Origin: Pseudomonadota bacterium
GTDB taxonomy: Bacteria; Pseudomonadota; Alphaproteobacteria; Rhizobiales; Aestuariivirgaceae
Assembly: GCA_016522385.1 (NCBI GenBank)
Contig: JAEKFU010000221.1
Location: forward strand, 1 to 9,945
DNA length: 9,945 bases
Direction: 5' to 3'
Part shown: positions 1 to 7,358 of the stretch, one piece after another
Layout of the letters: every line of letters begins with the position of its first letter
Position numbering within the stretch: the stretch's first letter is position 1
Translations under genes and position numbers: made by a program
The notes under the pieces: generated by a model
The model's input: only the letters and a program-made list of their open reading frames with translations
Told to the model about the DNA's origin: nothing
Databases searched by the model: none

Positions 1-44
1 CCGGATTTGGACCATCAAATGGTTCCACATGAGAAAGAAACGCT

Positions 45-2534
45 CTAGCGTTTGCTCCACCAGCCCGATTTGCGCGGTGCATCAGGATCGGCTGTAGGCC
101 CAGGCGGTGTCCATTTGCGAGGTTCCGCCACGATTTCGATTTGCGCTTCGTTCTCCCCGTTCCCGTTCGACGCTGCGGTCGGTTCGGTATCTTCGCTGTG
201 GCCATTCGTGTCCTGAGCGACGTGCTCGGTCGACGCTTCCTGCGCTTCGACGATCTTCGCTTTTGCAGACTTGCGCGGCTTGCGGGCCGGCTTCTGCTTT
301 GCCGGTTTATTGCTTTCCGCTTGAACATCAGGCGCAGCCGCATCGGCATTGCCTTCCGTTTCTCCAGACACAGCGCCGACAACTTCGGGCACGTCTTCAT
401 CATCGCCAACCGTTACAGCGACGGCTTTCGGTTTGCGCGTATGCTTGCGGGGTTTTTTCTTGGGCGCATCGGTCTGAGGCACCGCTTCGCCTTCGCCCTG
501 AACGTCATCATTAGATACCTCGACTGTCTCGCCGGAAGGTTCGGCAGCCTGTCCATCGCTCGCCTGGACGACCTGTTCTTCGACATTTGTGCGTTCGCGT
601 GAACGGCGCCCACCGCGCCTGCCGCGGCGGCGTTTACGCTTGCGGCCCTGATCTTCGGAGTCGGCCTCGGGTGAGTCCGCTCTGGAATCAGCTGAAATTG
701 CGCCCTTCTCGCTTGCTTCACTCTCATCAAACACCGAGTCGATCTTGATGGACTGGCTACGTGCGCGGCGCGTGCCCGGCGCCCGATCGCTGCTGGCGTC
801 GATCTCGCAGTCTGCCTGCAACATCTCGCCGGACGGTTCGATATAGATCGACACGCCCCAGGCAGATTCCAGTGCCAACAGATGGTCGCGCTTGTCATTC
901 AGAATATAAAACGCCACTTCACGATCGCAGCGCACCGACAGGTTATCCGGTTTGCGGTTTATCAAGTGTTCTTCGATCTCGCGTAGGATCGACAGTGCAC
1001 AGCTCGATACCGATCGTATGGTACCGCGTCCTGCGCATTGTGGACAGGGCAGGGAGGTGTTTTCAATCATGCCCTGCCGCAACCGCTGGCGTGACATCTC
1101 CAGCAATCCGAAATGGCTGATGCGGCCAACCTGTATTCGAGCACGGTCATTCTTGAGGGCATCTTTGAGCCTGCGTTCCACCGCCCTGTTGTTGCGTTTT
1201 TCCTCCATATCGATGAAATCGATAACGATCAGCCCCGCCAGATCCCGCAACCGCAATTGCCGTGCGATTTCCTGTGCCGCTTCCTGATTGGTCTTAAGCG
1301 CGGTGTCCTCGATATTGTGCTCGCGTGTCGCCTTTCCCGAGTTGATGTCGATGGCAACCAGTGCCTCGGTCTGGTTGATCACCATGTAGCCACCCGATTG
1401 TAGGGTCACAGTGGTCGAGAACAAGCCGTCCAGCTGGCTTTCAATCTTGAAGCGGGAGAACAGCGGCTGAGTGTCTTTATAGACTTTGACATGACGTGCA
1501 TGGCTTGGCATGAGCATCTTCATGAAGCCTTTGGCTTCCTTAACCGCTGCCTCGCCTTCGACCAGAACCTCTTCGACATCCTTAGTGTACAGGTCGCGTA
1601 TCGAGCGTTTGATCAGACTGCCTTCCTCATAAACCAGAGCAGGCGCCGTTGATTCGAGAGTCAGGTCGCGGACGTTGCCCCACAGCCGCATCAAATAGTC
1701 GAAGTCCCGCTTGATCTCGGCCTTGGTCCGTTGGGCACCTGCAGTGCGCACGATCAACCCCATTCCCGGTTGCACCTTGGTGTCGCGTGCCACCTCTTTC
1801 AGTCGACGGCGATCGCTGGCATCTGTAATCTTGCGCGAAATGCCGCCGCCGCGTGCCGTGTTCGGCATGAGAACGCAATATCGTCCAGCCAGAGACAGGT
1901 AGGTTGTCAATGCGGCACCCTTGTTGCCGCGCTCCTCCTTTACGACCTGTACGAGTATCACCTGACGCCGCTTTATCACTTCTTGAATTTTGTAGTTTCT
2001 TCGCTGGCGGCGCTGGCGCTGCGGCACCTCTTCCAGCGCATCTTCAGCGCCTACGGAGTCGACCTTTTCAGCCGGTTGATCGTCGTCAGCACCGTCTTCA
2101 TCTGTGCTAAGGTCCTCCCCGTCGGGCGTCGACGCGGCATCCACTTCGCCTTCTGCGGTCTCTTCATCCTGCGCCGGCGCTTCGCTCGCGTTGCCGGCTT
2201 CCTCAGCGTCGTCACTGGCATCGTCTTCTTCCTGACTGCGGCGGACGTCTTCCTCCTCTTCCTCGAGAAGCGCCTGCCGGTCAGCGACCGGGATCTGATA
2301 ATAGTCAGGGTGGATTTCGCTAAACGCAAGAAATCCGTGCCGATTGCCCCCATAATCGACAAAGGCCGCCTGCAGGGAGGGCTCTACACGGGTGACTTTG
2401 GCGAGATAAATGTTGCCTTTGAGTTGTTTGCGCTGGGTGGACTCGTAATCGAATTCCTCTATGCGGTTGCCGCGAACGACGACGACTCTGGTTTCTTCCG
2501 AGTGTGCCGCATCGATGAGCATTTTACTGGCCAT
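45..2534 (-). CDS. rne: Ribonuclease E (degradosome endoribonuclease)
   Basis: Single-strand-specific endoribonuclease that starts mRNA decay and processes rRNA and tRNA precursors. The 829-residue protein has an S1 RNA-binding domain (about 35-215) split by a very acidic insert at about 90-180. The DNase I-like catalytic core carries the metal-binding aspartates D396 (AIDINSG) and D439 (IVIDFID), and the zinc link is C497/C500 (CPQCAGRG). All four sit exactly 93 residues beyond the E. coli equivalents D303, D346, C404 and C407, which matches the size of the insert. The C-terminal half is low-complexity scaffold: an Arg-rich stretch at 631-648, basic KPRK patches near 694 and 752 between acidic runs, and the final RKSGWWSKR. 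In Caulobacter such a GWW tail binds polynucleotide phosphorylase. The frame stays open upstream to 2663, but the start at 2534 (MASKMLID) matches the family N-terminus and has a ribosome binding site. The stop is TAG. Very secure. Confidence 0.97.
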   Translation of the reverse strand: MASKMLIDAAHSEETRVVVVRGNRIEEFDYESTQRKQLKGNIYLAKVTRVEPSLQAAFVDYGGNRHGFLAFSEIHPDYYQIPVADRQALLEEEEEDVRRSQEEDDASDDAEEAGNASEAPAQDEETAEGEVDAASTPDGEDLSTDEDGADDDQPAEKVDSVGAEDALEEVPQRQRRQRRNYKIQEVIKRRQVILVQVVKEERGNKGAALTTYLSLAGRYCVLMPNTARGGGISRKITDASDRRRLKEVARDTKVQPGMGLIVRTAGAQRTKAEIKRDFDYLMRLWGNVRDLTLESTAPALVYEEGSLIKRSIRDLYTKDVEEVLVEGEAAVKEAKGFMKMLMPSHARHVKVYKDTQPLFSRFKIESQLDGLFSTTVTLQSGGYMVINQTEALVAIDINSGKATREHNIEDTALKTNQEAAQEIARQLRLRDLAGLIVIDFIDMEEKRNNRAVERRLKDALKNDRARIQVGRISHFGLLEMSRQRLRQGMIENTSLPCPQCAGRGTIRSVSSCALSILREIEEHLINRKPDNLSVRCDREVAFYILNDKRDHLLALESAWGVSIYIEPSGEMLQADCEIDASSDRAPGTRRARSQSIKIDSVFDESEASEKGAISADSRADSPEADSEDQGRKRKRRRGRRGGRRSRERTNVEEQVVQASDGQAAEPSGETVEVSNDDVQGEGEAVPQTDAPKKKPRKHTRKPKAVAVTVGDDEDVPEVVGAVSGETEGNADAAAPDVQAESNKPAKQKPARKPRKSAKAKIVEAQEASTEHVAQDTNGHSEDTEPTAASNGNGENEAQIEIVAEPRKWTPPGPTADPDAPRKSGWWSKR

Positions 2535-2544
2535 AATGGCGTTT

Positions 2545-2548
2545 CTCC
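2545..2548 (-). promoter_or_regulatory. Ribosome binding site of rne
   Basis: GGAG lies 10 nt before the ATG at 2534 on the minus strand. It supports this start over the in-frame ATGs further upstream (up to 2663), whose extra residues do not resemble the RNase E N-terminus. Confidence 0.6.
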
Positions 2549-2955
2549 AGCGCGCTGCCGCCGCAAGTTGCCGGATTGCAGTTGTCCGGGCCCATGGCCT
2601 GACCGGTTTTGGGCGCATGCACGCATATCTTGTGTGTTCGACCAATCGGACCGCCCGTCGCAAGTCGCGTCGTCTGCGAGATCACCCAAGCCCATACAAC
2701 ATACCAAGCCCGGCCGTGGCCGGGTGGACAGGAGCAGGGTTTCCGATGTCATGAACATCCAGTTTTCCCCTTGTTCCGAAACTGAGCGGAACGGTTCACT
2801 TAGTCGGCGGTCGGCCCGATCTATCGAGCCAGACCAGCCTAAACACGCGTCCGGCGGGTGGCTTACAACGTGGCCCGGACCCACACCGGAGCGGAAACAA
2901 TCACCCAACAGGTTGGTTGCCGAACTCGGCGCCTGCATTGGATTAGACGATTCCA

Positions 2956-2984
2956 CTATTAGGCACTGTTTGTCATCTTTGCAA
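2956..2984 (-). promoter_or_regulatory. Candidate sigma-70-type promoter for rne
   Basis: On the minus strand TTGCAA (2984-2979) is followed after 17 nt by TAATAG (2961-2956). Spacing is ideal, the -35 is a fair match to TTGACA, and the -10 is only a partial match to TATAAT. Transcription would start near 2949 and give a leader of about 415 nt containing both GC-rich inverted repeats. It was found by eye in a region where chance matches are likely. Confidence 0.3.
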
Positions 2985-2995
2985 GCGTCTTGCCG
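2983..2995. repeat. 13-bp direct repeat, copy 1
   Basis: AAGCGTCTTGCCG occurs here and again at 3113-3125, exactly 130 bp away in the same orientation. This copy overlaps the -35 of the candidate rne promoter; the second forms the start of the stem-loop before amiC. It could be a regulator binding site or chance. Confidence 0.5.
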
Positions 2996-3051
2996 CTAGC
3001 ATCAGTAGACATTTGCGGTTGCAGGATTGATGCACGATTGGCCTGGTAAAC

Positions 3052-3067
3052 GGATGGTTAACCATCC
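3052..3067. promoter_or_regulatory. 16-bp perfect palindrome with a CtrA-like motif
   Basis: GGATGGTTAACCATCC is its own reverse complement, so both strands carry TTAACCAT, the half-site form of the motif known for the cell-cycle regulator CtrA in alphaproteobacteria. It lies about 100 bp upstream of the amiC start and is followed by an AT-rich stretch and a GANTC methylation site at 3084-3088. A dyad of this kind suits binding of a dimeric regulator. As RNA it could also form a 6-bp stem with a TTAA loop. The sequence is directly visible; a CtrA role is inference. Confidence 0.45.
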
Positions 3068-3112
3068 AATTTTAGTGTGGATTGAATCCGTTCGGCACTC
3101 GCCTTCCATATG

Positions 3113-3125
3113 AAGCGTCTTGCCG
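3113..3125. repeat. 13-bp direct repeat, copy 2
   Basis: Second exact copy of AAGCGTCTTGCCG (first at 2983-2995). It overlaps the left arm of the stem-loop at 3119-3146. Confidence 0.5.
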
Positions 3126-3146
3126 GCCTGATAGACAGCCGGCAAG
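3119..3146 (+). other. Stem-loop in the amiC leader
   Basis: The 9-nt arms CTTGCCGGC (3119-3127) and GCCGGCAAG (3138-3146) pair perfectly around a 10-nt loop. The hairpin ends 17 nt before the preferred amiC start at 3164. No T run follows, so it is not an intrinsic terminator. If transcribed it would be a stable element beside the translation start, which itself lacks a clear Shine-Dalgarno sequence. A role in translation or mRNA stability is possible but not shown. Confidence 0.5.
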
Positions 3147-3163
3147 TGAACCCGCAAACTTCT

Positions 3164-4573
3164 ATGACTAACCGAAAGCAAACGCTCAGTTTTTTTCTAC
3201 AAGTCTCTTACTTTGTTTGCTTTTTTTTGATTCTGATTCACCCGACTAATGGCGAGGAGATAGCTCCTAGCAAGCCTCCGCCAAAGGCGTTTGCCACACG
3301 ACTCGGCGGTGATAACGCAAAGACCCGATTCGTTGCCGAATTGACCTATGCTATTGGCTACAACGTCTATGTTATCCCGGACCCGTTCCGGGTCATACTC
3401 GATTTGCCGGAAGTCGAATTCGATCTTTCCAACACAACCGGCAGTCACGGCAGGGGCTTGATCAGCGGCTATCGCTTTGGGCGGATTGACGAAGAACGCT
3501 CGCGCATTGTCCTTGATGCGACCGGGCCGATACTCATAGACAAGTCCTTCATCTTGAACCCGCGCGATGGACAACCCGCACGGTTGGTTGTCGATCTAAT
3601 TCGCACGGACCGCAAGATCTTTGATCAGCTGCATGTACAGGAACAACCGCAGCCTCCGCCGGCGCCGGAACGCCTGATTGCCGCCGCTTCGTCGCGTTCC
3701 GACGAGCTTGGCACGCGCGAAGACAGCTTGCCCATCGACGAGCCGGTCATCTCGCCCGGATTTCCCCACACTGTGCCCGATAGCCCAGTCAATAACAGCC
3801 CACCACGGCCTTCATCCGCGCGACCGGATGCCATTGCTGTTTTGCTGAATGCGAAGCCGGTACCCATTCCACGACCCCGACCGAACAAGGCCGCAGCATC
3901 CAAGGATCCCAGTGAGGCTGATCGACCGGCGCAAGCCCGGCGTAGTAGCAAGCGTGTCATCGTGCTCGATCCCGGACACGGCGGAATCGACCCTGGTGCA
4001 ATCTCACGCAACCGAAGAACCAAGGAGAAGAATGTCGTCCTGGCATTTGCTCGAACGCTGAAGAAAAGGCTCGATGCATTAGGCCGTTACAAGGTGATTA
4101 TGACCCGCAATGATGATCGGTTCTTGAAACTTCAGGAACGTGTCACAATCGCCCGCAATGCCAATGCCGATCTGTTCATCGCCGTTCACGCAGACAGCAT
4201 TCGCGGTCGTGCCACACGGGGCGCAACGGTCTACACCGTGTCGGATGAGGCATCCGATGAAGAGGCCGCCGAATTGGCCCGCAAGGAAAACCGGTCGGAC
4301 ATTATTGCTGGCGTAGATCTGGGCACGGAAAGTGATGAAATCGCCGGCATTCTGATTGACCTCGCTCAACGCGAAACCAAGAACTATTCCATCTCCGCAG
4401 CCAAGAGGATGGTGCGCCAGTTGAAGCCAGTCACCAAACTAAACTCCAGACCATTACGGTCCGCTGGTTTCCGCGTACTCATGGCACCAGATGTCCCATC
4501 AATTCTTCTTGAACTTGGTTATTTGTCAAACCGTGCCGATGAGCGTCTGCTTGTGTCTGCGGCGTGGCGCTAG
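3164..4573 (+). CDS. amiC: N-acetylmuramoyl-L-alanine amidase, AmiC-like, ended early by TAG
   Basis: Zinc-dependent periplasmic amidase that splits the bond between N-acetylmuramic acid and L-alanine, usually to separate daughter cells. From the preferred start (469 residues): a signal peptide with hydrophobic core at about 8-26, an AMIN localisation domain at about 42-150, a Pro/Ser-rich linker at about 160-262, and an Amidase_3 domain from 264. Zinc ligands are H272 (DPGHGG), E288 (EKN) and H342 (VHADS); E450 (LLELGYLSN) is the catalytic glutamate. The frame is open upstream to an ATG at 3110, but 3164 puts the signal peptide at the N-terminus; neither start has a good ribosome binding site. 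The stop TAG (4571-4573) falls after ...AAWR, where the family normally continues with Gln and a final helix; the frame continues to TGA at 4640-4642 with family-like sequence. All active-site residues precede the stop. mrcA follows on the same strand. Confidence 0.9.
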   Translation: MTNRKQTLSFFLQVSYFVCFFLILIHPTNGEEIAPSKPPPKAFATRLGGDNAKTRFVAELTYAIGYNVYVIPDPFRVILDLPEVEFDLSNTTGSHGRGLISGYRFGRIDEERSRIVLDATGPILIDKSFILNPRDGQPARLVVDLIRTDRKIFDQLHVQEQPQPPPAPERLIAAASSRSDELGTREDSLPIDEPVISPGFPHTVPDSPVNNSPPRPSSARPDAIAVLLNAKPVPIPRPRPNKAAASKDPSEADRPAQARRSSKRVIVLDPGHGGIDPGAISRNRRTKEKNVVLAFARTLKKRLDALGRYKVIMTRNDDRFLKLQERVTIARNANADLFIAVHADSIRGRATRGATVYTVSDEASDEEAAELARKENRSDIIAGVDLGTESDEIAGILIDLAQRETKNYSISAAKRMVRQLKPVTKLNSRPLRSAGFRVLMAPDVPSILLELGYLSNRADERLLVSAAWR

Positions 4574-4642
4574 AAGGTTGCCCAGGCCTTGTCAGAGGCG
4601 ATTGACGGATATTTTGCGACGCAACTCGCTTTGGGAAACTGA
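4571..4642 (+). pseudogene. In-frame C-terminal tail of amiC beyond the amber codon
   Basis: After TAG the same frame reads 22 residues, beginning KVAQALSEAID and ending TQLALGN, then TGA. This fits the usual C-terminal helix of Amidase_3 proteins, where WRQKVA... is expected. A single change CAG to TAG explains the stop, and the restored protein would be 492 residues. The options are a recent nonsense mutation, a sequencing or assembly error, or partial readthrough. rne in this window also appears to end properly at TAG, which argues against general amber reassignment. Confidence 0.75.
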
Positions 4643-4776
4643 TTGGGCCAGTGAACGGGATCCAAACAATGCCACAATCACCAGCTAACCGGCATCTCCA
4701 GTGATCGAGCGCATGATATTTATGGACGTTAGGTAACCTCGGAAGATCACTTTCCCATACAATAACCCGATACCTC

Positions 4777-4805
4777 TTCGCGTGATGCTGCAAACCCGTT
4801 ATAGT
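4777..4805 (+). promoter_or_regulatory. Candidate promoter for mrcA
   Basis: TATAGT at 4800-4805 differs from the -10 consensus at one base. TTCGCG at 4777-4782, 17 bp upstream, is a poor -35. It would give a leader of about 23 nt. The gap from the amiC tail to mrcA (192 bp) is long enough for a promoter, but readthrough from amiC is equally possible. Confidence 0.3.
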
Positions 4806-4834
4806 GCAATCCGCAAAGGGCGCTGGCACACTTT

Positions 4835-7303
4835 ATGCTGAGATTTTTTGGATTTCTGTTCACTGCCGGTTTTATCGTCTTCATGGGCGTGGCGATCGGT
4901 GTTGGGTACATTGTTTGGGAGACAAGTAAATCGCTTCCCGAACACGAACAGCTAGCAAAGTACGAACCGCCAGTAATGACCCGTGTCCATGCCGGGGATG
5001 GTTCGCTACTGGCCGAGTATGCCAAGGAACGTCGGTTGTTCGTGCCAATAAATGCGATCCCCAAACAGTTAATCGACGCCTTCATCTCAGCTGAGGATAA
5101 GAATTTCTTCTCCCATTCAGGTATCGACTGGGAAGCCATTGCACGCGCGGCAGTTGTTGATGCCAAGATCATGTTTGAACGCCACGTGCTGGGCAAGAAG
5201 GGGCGGAAATTGATCGGCGCTTCAACGATCACACAGCAGGTCGCCAAGAATTTTTTGCTGACCAGCGAGCGTACCGTTGACCGCAAGCTGAAAGAAGCGC
5301 TTGTCGCTAAGCGCATTGAAGCGACTTTCTCCAAGAACCAAATCATGGAGCTCTATCTCAACGAGATCTATCTCGGGATGGGCGCCTATGGCGTGGCCGG
5401 CGCATCGCTGACCTATTTCGGCAAGTCGCTGGCCGACCTCAACTTGGCGGAAATGGCCTATCTGGCCGCTTTACCGAAGGCGCCAAACAACTACCACCCG
5501 ATCCGCCACAAGAAACGGGCACTCGAGCGCCGCAACTGGGTGTTGGAGCGCTTGCAGGCGAACGGCTATATCTCGCGGGAACAAAGAGAAGCTAATGTCG
5601 CCAAGCCGCTTGAAGTCACGCTGCGACCGTTCGGTGCGCAGTTGTTTGCTGCCGAAGGCTTCACAGAGGAAACGCGCCGTATCCTCGGTCAGCTGTTCGG
5701 CGAGGACAGGCTCTACACCGGCGGATTGTCGGTTCGGACAACGCTTGATCCCAAGCTGCAAATCTATGCCCGGCGCGCCCTAACCGGTGGGTTAATGAAG
5801 TTCGACCGAGAGAACGGTTGGCGCGGTGCGATCAAGCAGATCGATACAGACAAAGACTGGGCCGCAACGCTTGCCGGAATGGAAATTCCGTCTGACATTG
5901 CGCCTTGGCAATTGGCAGTCGTGCTGGAGCTAGACGACCAACAGGCAAAAATCGGTCTCAGGCCGAAGACGCTGAAAGGCCGAAAGTCGGCAAAGCAGCG
6001 CCAGACGGGTGTCATTCCGCTTGAGTTGGCAAAATGGGCCAGTCAACCTCTCGGAAAAGGTAAGAAGGGGCCGGAGGTCAAAAATCTGTCTGACATTTTG
6101 AGCATCGGCGACGTCATCTACGCTGCACCTTCTGGTCGCAACGAGCAGTGGCACTTGATGCAAATGCCGGCAGTCGATGGCGCGCTAGTCGCTATGGATC
6201 CGCATAGCGGTCGCGTGCTGGCGATGGTTGGCGGCTTCAGTTACGGCAAGAGCCAGTTTAATCGCGCCATTCAGGCCAGGCGTCAGCCGGGCTCGTCGAT
6301 CAAGCCTATCGTCTATGCCGCAGCACTCGACAATGGCTATACGCCAGCATCGGTGATTATGGACGCGCCGATCGAAATTGAGCTACGCAACGGCGAAATT
6401 TGGAAGCCCAAGAACTATTCAGGTGAATTCTATGGCCCGTCGACCCTTCGGCTCGGCATAGAAAGATCGCGCAACGTCATGACGGTTCGTCTGGCCCATG
6501 ACATGGGTATCAACAAGATTAAGTCACTGGCCGAACAACTTGGCATCTACGACGAGATGAGGCCGGTACTAGCCATGTCGCTGGGCGCAGGCGAGACCTC
6601 CCTTATGCGCATGACGACGGCTTTTTCGATGATAGCCAATGGCGGCAAGAAGATCGAGGCGACATTGATCGACCGGGTGCAGGATCGTTATGGCCGCACG
6701 GTCTACCGTCACGACAAACGTGAGTGCCCAGCCTGTAATGCCGGGAGCTGGCAGAATCAGGCTGAACCAGAGTTGCTTGATACACGTGACGAAGTCATCA
6801 ATTCCTACACGGCTTACCAGATCACCTCAATGATGGAGGGTGTTGTGCAACGCGGCACCGGTACGGTCTTGAGGGAGGTTGGTAAACCGGTGGCCGGCAA
6901 GACCGGCACAACCAATGATGAGCGAGATGCCTGGTTCATAGGTTTCACGCCAGACCTTGCAGTCGGTGTGTATGTGGGCTTCGATCGTCCAACGCCGATG
7001 GGCAGAAATGGCACGGGTGGCAAACTGGCTGCTCCAATCGTGGCCAATTTCATGAAGATGGCTCTCAAGGGCAAGGCAGCTACGCCGTTCCGCGTACCAG
7101 CTGGGATCGAATTGATTCCGATTGACCCTACAACTGGCCAGCGTGCCGCCTATGGTGATGAGAATGTCATACTAGAGGCGTTTAAGCCTGGCGAACAGCC
7201 TCCCAATGAGGCTTACATCATTGGTGAGAATCTGGGGCATGCCAGCGGCGACGACGCGGTGATCGAAGGCGGCTTGACGACCGGTACCGGCGGCCTTTAT
7301 TGA
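4835..7303 (+). CDS. mrcA: Penicillin-binding protein 1A (bifunctional class A PBP)
   Basis: Inner-membrane enzyme that polymerises lipid II into glycan strands and cross-links the stem peptides. The 822-residue protein has a cytoplasmic N-terminus and one membrane anchor at about 4-28. The GT51 glycosyltransferase domain (about 55-235) contains the catalytic E87 in SAEDKNFF and the GASTITQQVAKNF motif at 128-140. An OB-like domain spans about 330-435. The transpeptidase domain (about 445-735) has all three penicillin-binding motifs: S487 in SSIK (nucleophile), SRN at 545-547 and KTG at 689-691. A CPAC pair lies at 631-634; its role is unclear. Length and domain order are normal and nothing is missing. 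The start at 4835 puts the anchor at the N-terminus; the nearest Shine-Dalgarno-like GGG is 14 nt upstream, rather far. prfB starts 55 bp downstream on the same strand with no terminator visible, so cotranscription is likely. Confidence 0.96.
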   Translation: MLRFFGFLFTAGFIVFMGVAIGVGYIVWETSKSLPEHEQLAKYEPPVMTRVHAGDGSLLAEYAKERRLFVPINAIPKQLIDAFISAEDKNFFSHSGIDWEAIARAAVVDAKIMFERHVLGKKGRKLIGASTITQQVAKNFLLTSERTVDRKLKEALVAKRIEATFSKNQIMELYLNEIYLGMGAYGVAGASLTYFGKSLADLNLAEMAYLAALPKAPNNYHPIRHKKRALERRNWVLERLQANGYISREQREANVAKPLEVTLRPFGAQLFAAEGFTEETRRILGQLFGEDRLYTGGLSVRTTLDPKLQIYARRALTGGLMKFDRENGWRGAIKQIDTDKDWAATLAGMEIPSDIAPWQLAVVLELDDQQAKIGLRPKTLKGRKSAKQRQTGVIPLELAKWASQPLGKGKKGPEVKNLSDILSIGDVIYAAPSGRNEQWHLMQMPAVDGALVAMDPHSGRVLAMVGGFSYGKSQFNRAIQARRQPGSSIKPIVYAAALDNGYTPASVIMDAPIEIELRNGEIWKPKNYSGEFYGPSTLRLGIERSRNVMTVRLAHDMGINKIKSLAEQLGIYDEMRPVLAMSLGAGETSLMRMTTAFSMIANGGKKIEATLIDRVQDRYGRTVYRHDKRECPACNAGSWQNQAEPELLDTRDEVINSYTAYQITSMMEGVVQRGTGTVLREVGKPVAGKTGTTNDERDAWFIGFTPDLAVGVYVGFDRPTPMGRNGTGGKLAAPIVANFMKMALKGKAATPFRVPAGIELIPIDPTTGQRAAYGDENVILEAFKPGEQPPNEAYIIGENLGHASGDDAVIEGGLTTGTGGLY

Positions 7304-7358
7304 CCGTCAGCTACACGTCTCAGCGCACCACTCATTCAGCTACGTCAGGGAACCTCAA

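Larger units (their letters stand above)
2535..3163. other. Divergent intergenic region between rne and amiC
   Basis: This 629-base stretch holds no gene I can support. The frames open across it give low-complexity proteins without family features. It must contain the divergent promoters for rne and amiC. Visible elements are a candidate rne promoter (2956-2984), a GC-rich inverted repeat CCCGGCC/GGCCGGG at 2709-2724, an inverted repeat GTTCCG/CGGAAC at 2773-2792, a 16-bp perfect palindrome at 3052-3067, a 13-bp direct repeat (2983-2995 and 3113-3125) and a 9-bp-stem hairpin at 3119-3146. Two GANTC sites (CcrM methylation sites in alphaproteobacteria) occur at 2949-2953 and 3084-3088. If the candidate promoter is right, the rne mRNA has a leader of about 415 nt. 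The E. coli rne leader is also long and mediates feedback by RNase E; whether this one does is inference. Confidence 0.7.

Noticed and set aside
9..26. Inverted repeat GGACCAT/ATGGTTCC just downstream of rne as a terminator
   Set aside because: The stem is short with a bulge, and on the minus strand it is followed by AAATCC with no T run, so it does not look like an intrinsic terminator.
2459..2956. A 165-codon minus-strand frame covering the rne leader and N-terminus
   Set aside because: It overlaps the real rne start in another frame, lacks a ribosome binding site and reads as low-quality composition. It most likely comes from untranslated leader.
1731..2999. A 422-codon open frame on the plus strand, opposite rne and its leader
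   Set aside because: It is antisense to the acidic, low-complexity part of rne, where codon bias opens the other frames. The product has no family features and RNase E on the minus strand is certain.
4701..4750. GTGATC/GATCAC inverted repeat in the amiC-mrcA gap as a terminator or operator
   Set aside because: The arms are only 6 bp and 38 bp apart, which is within chance expectation, and no T run follows.
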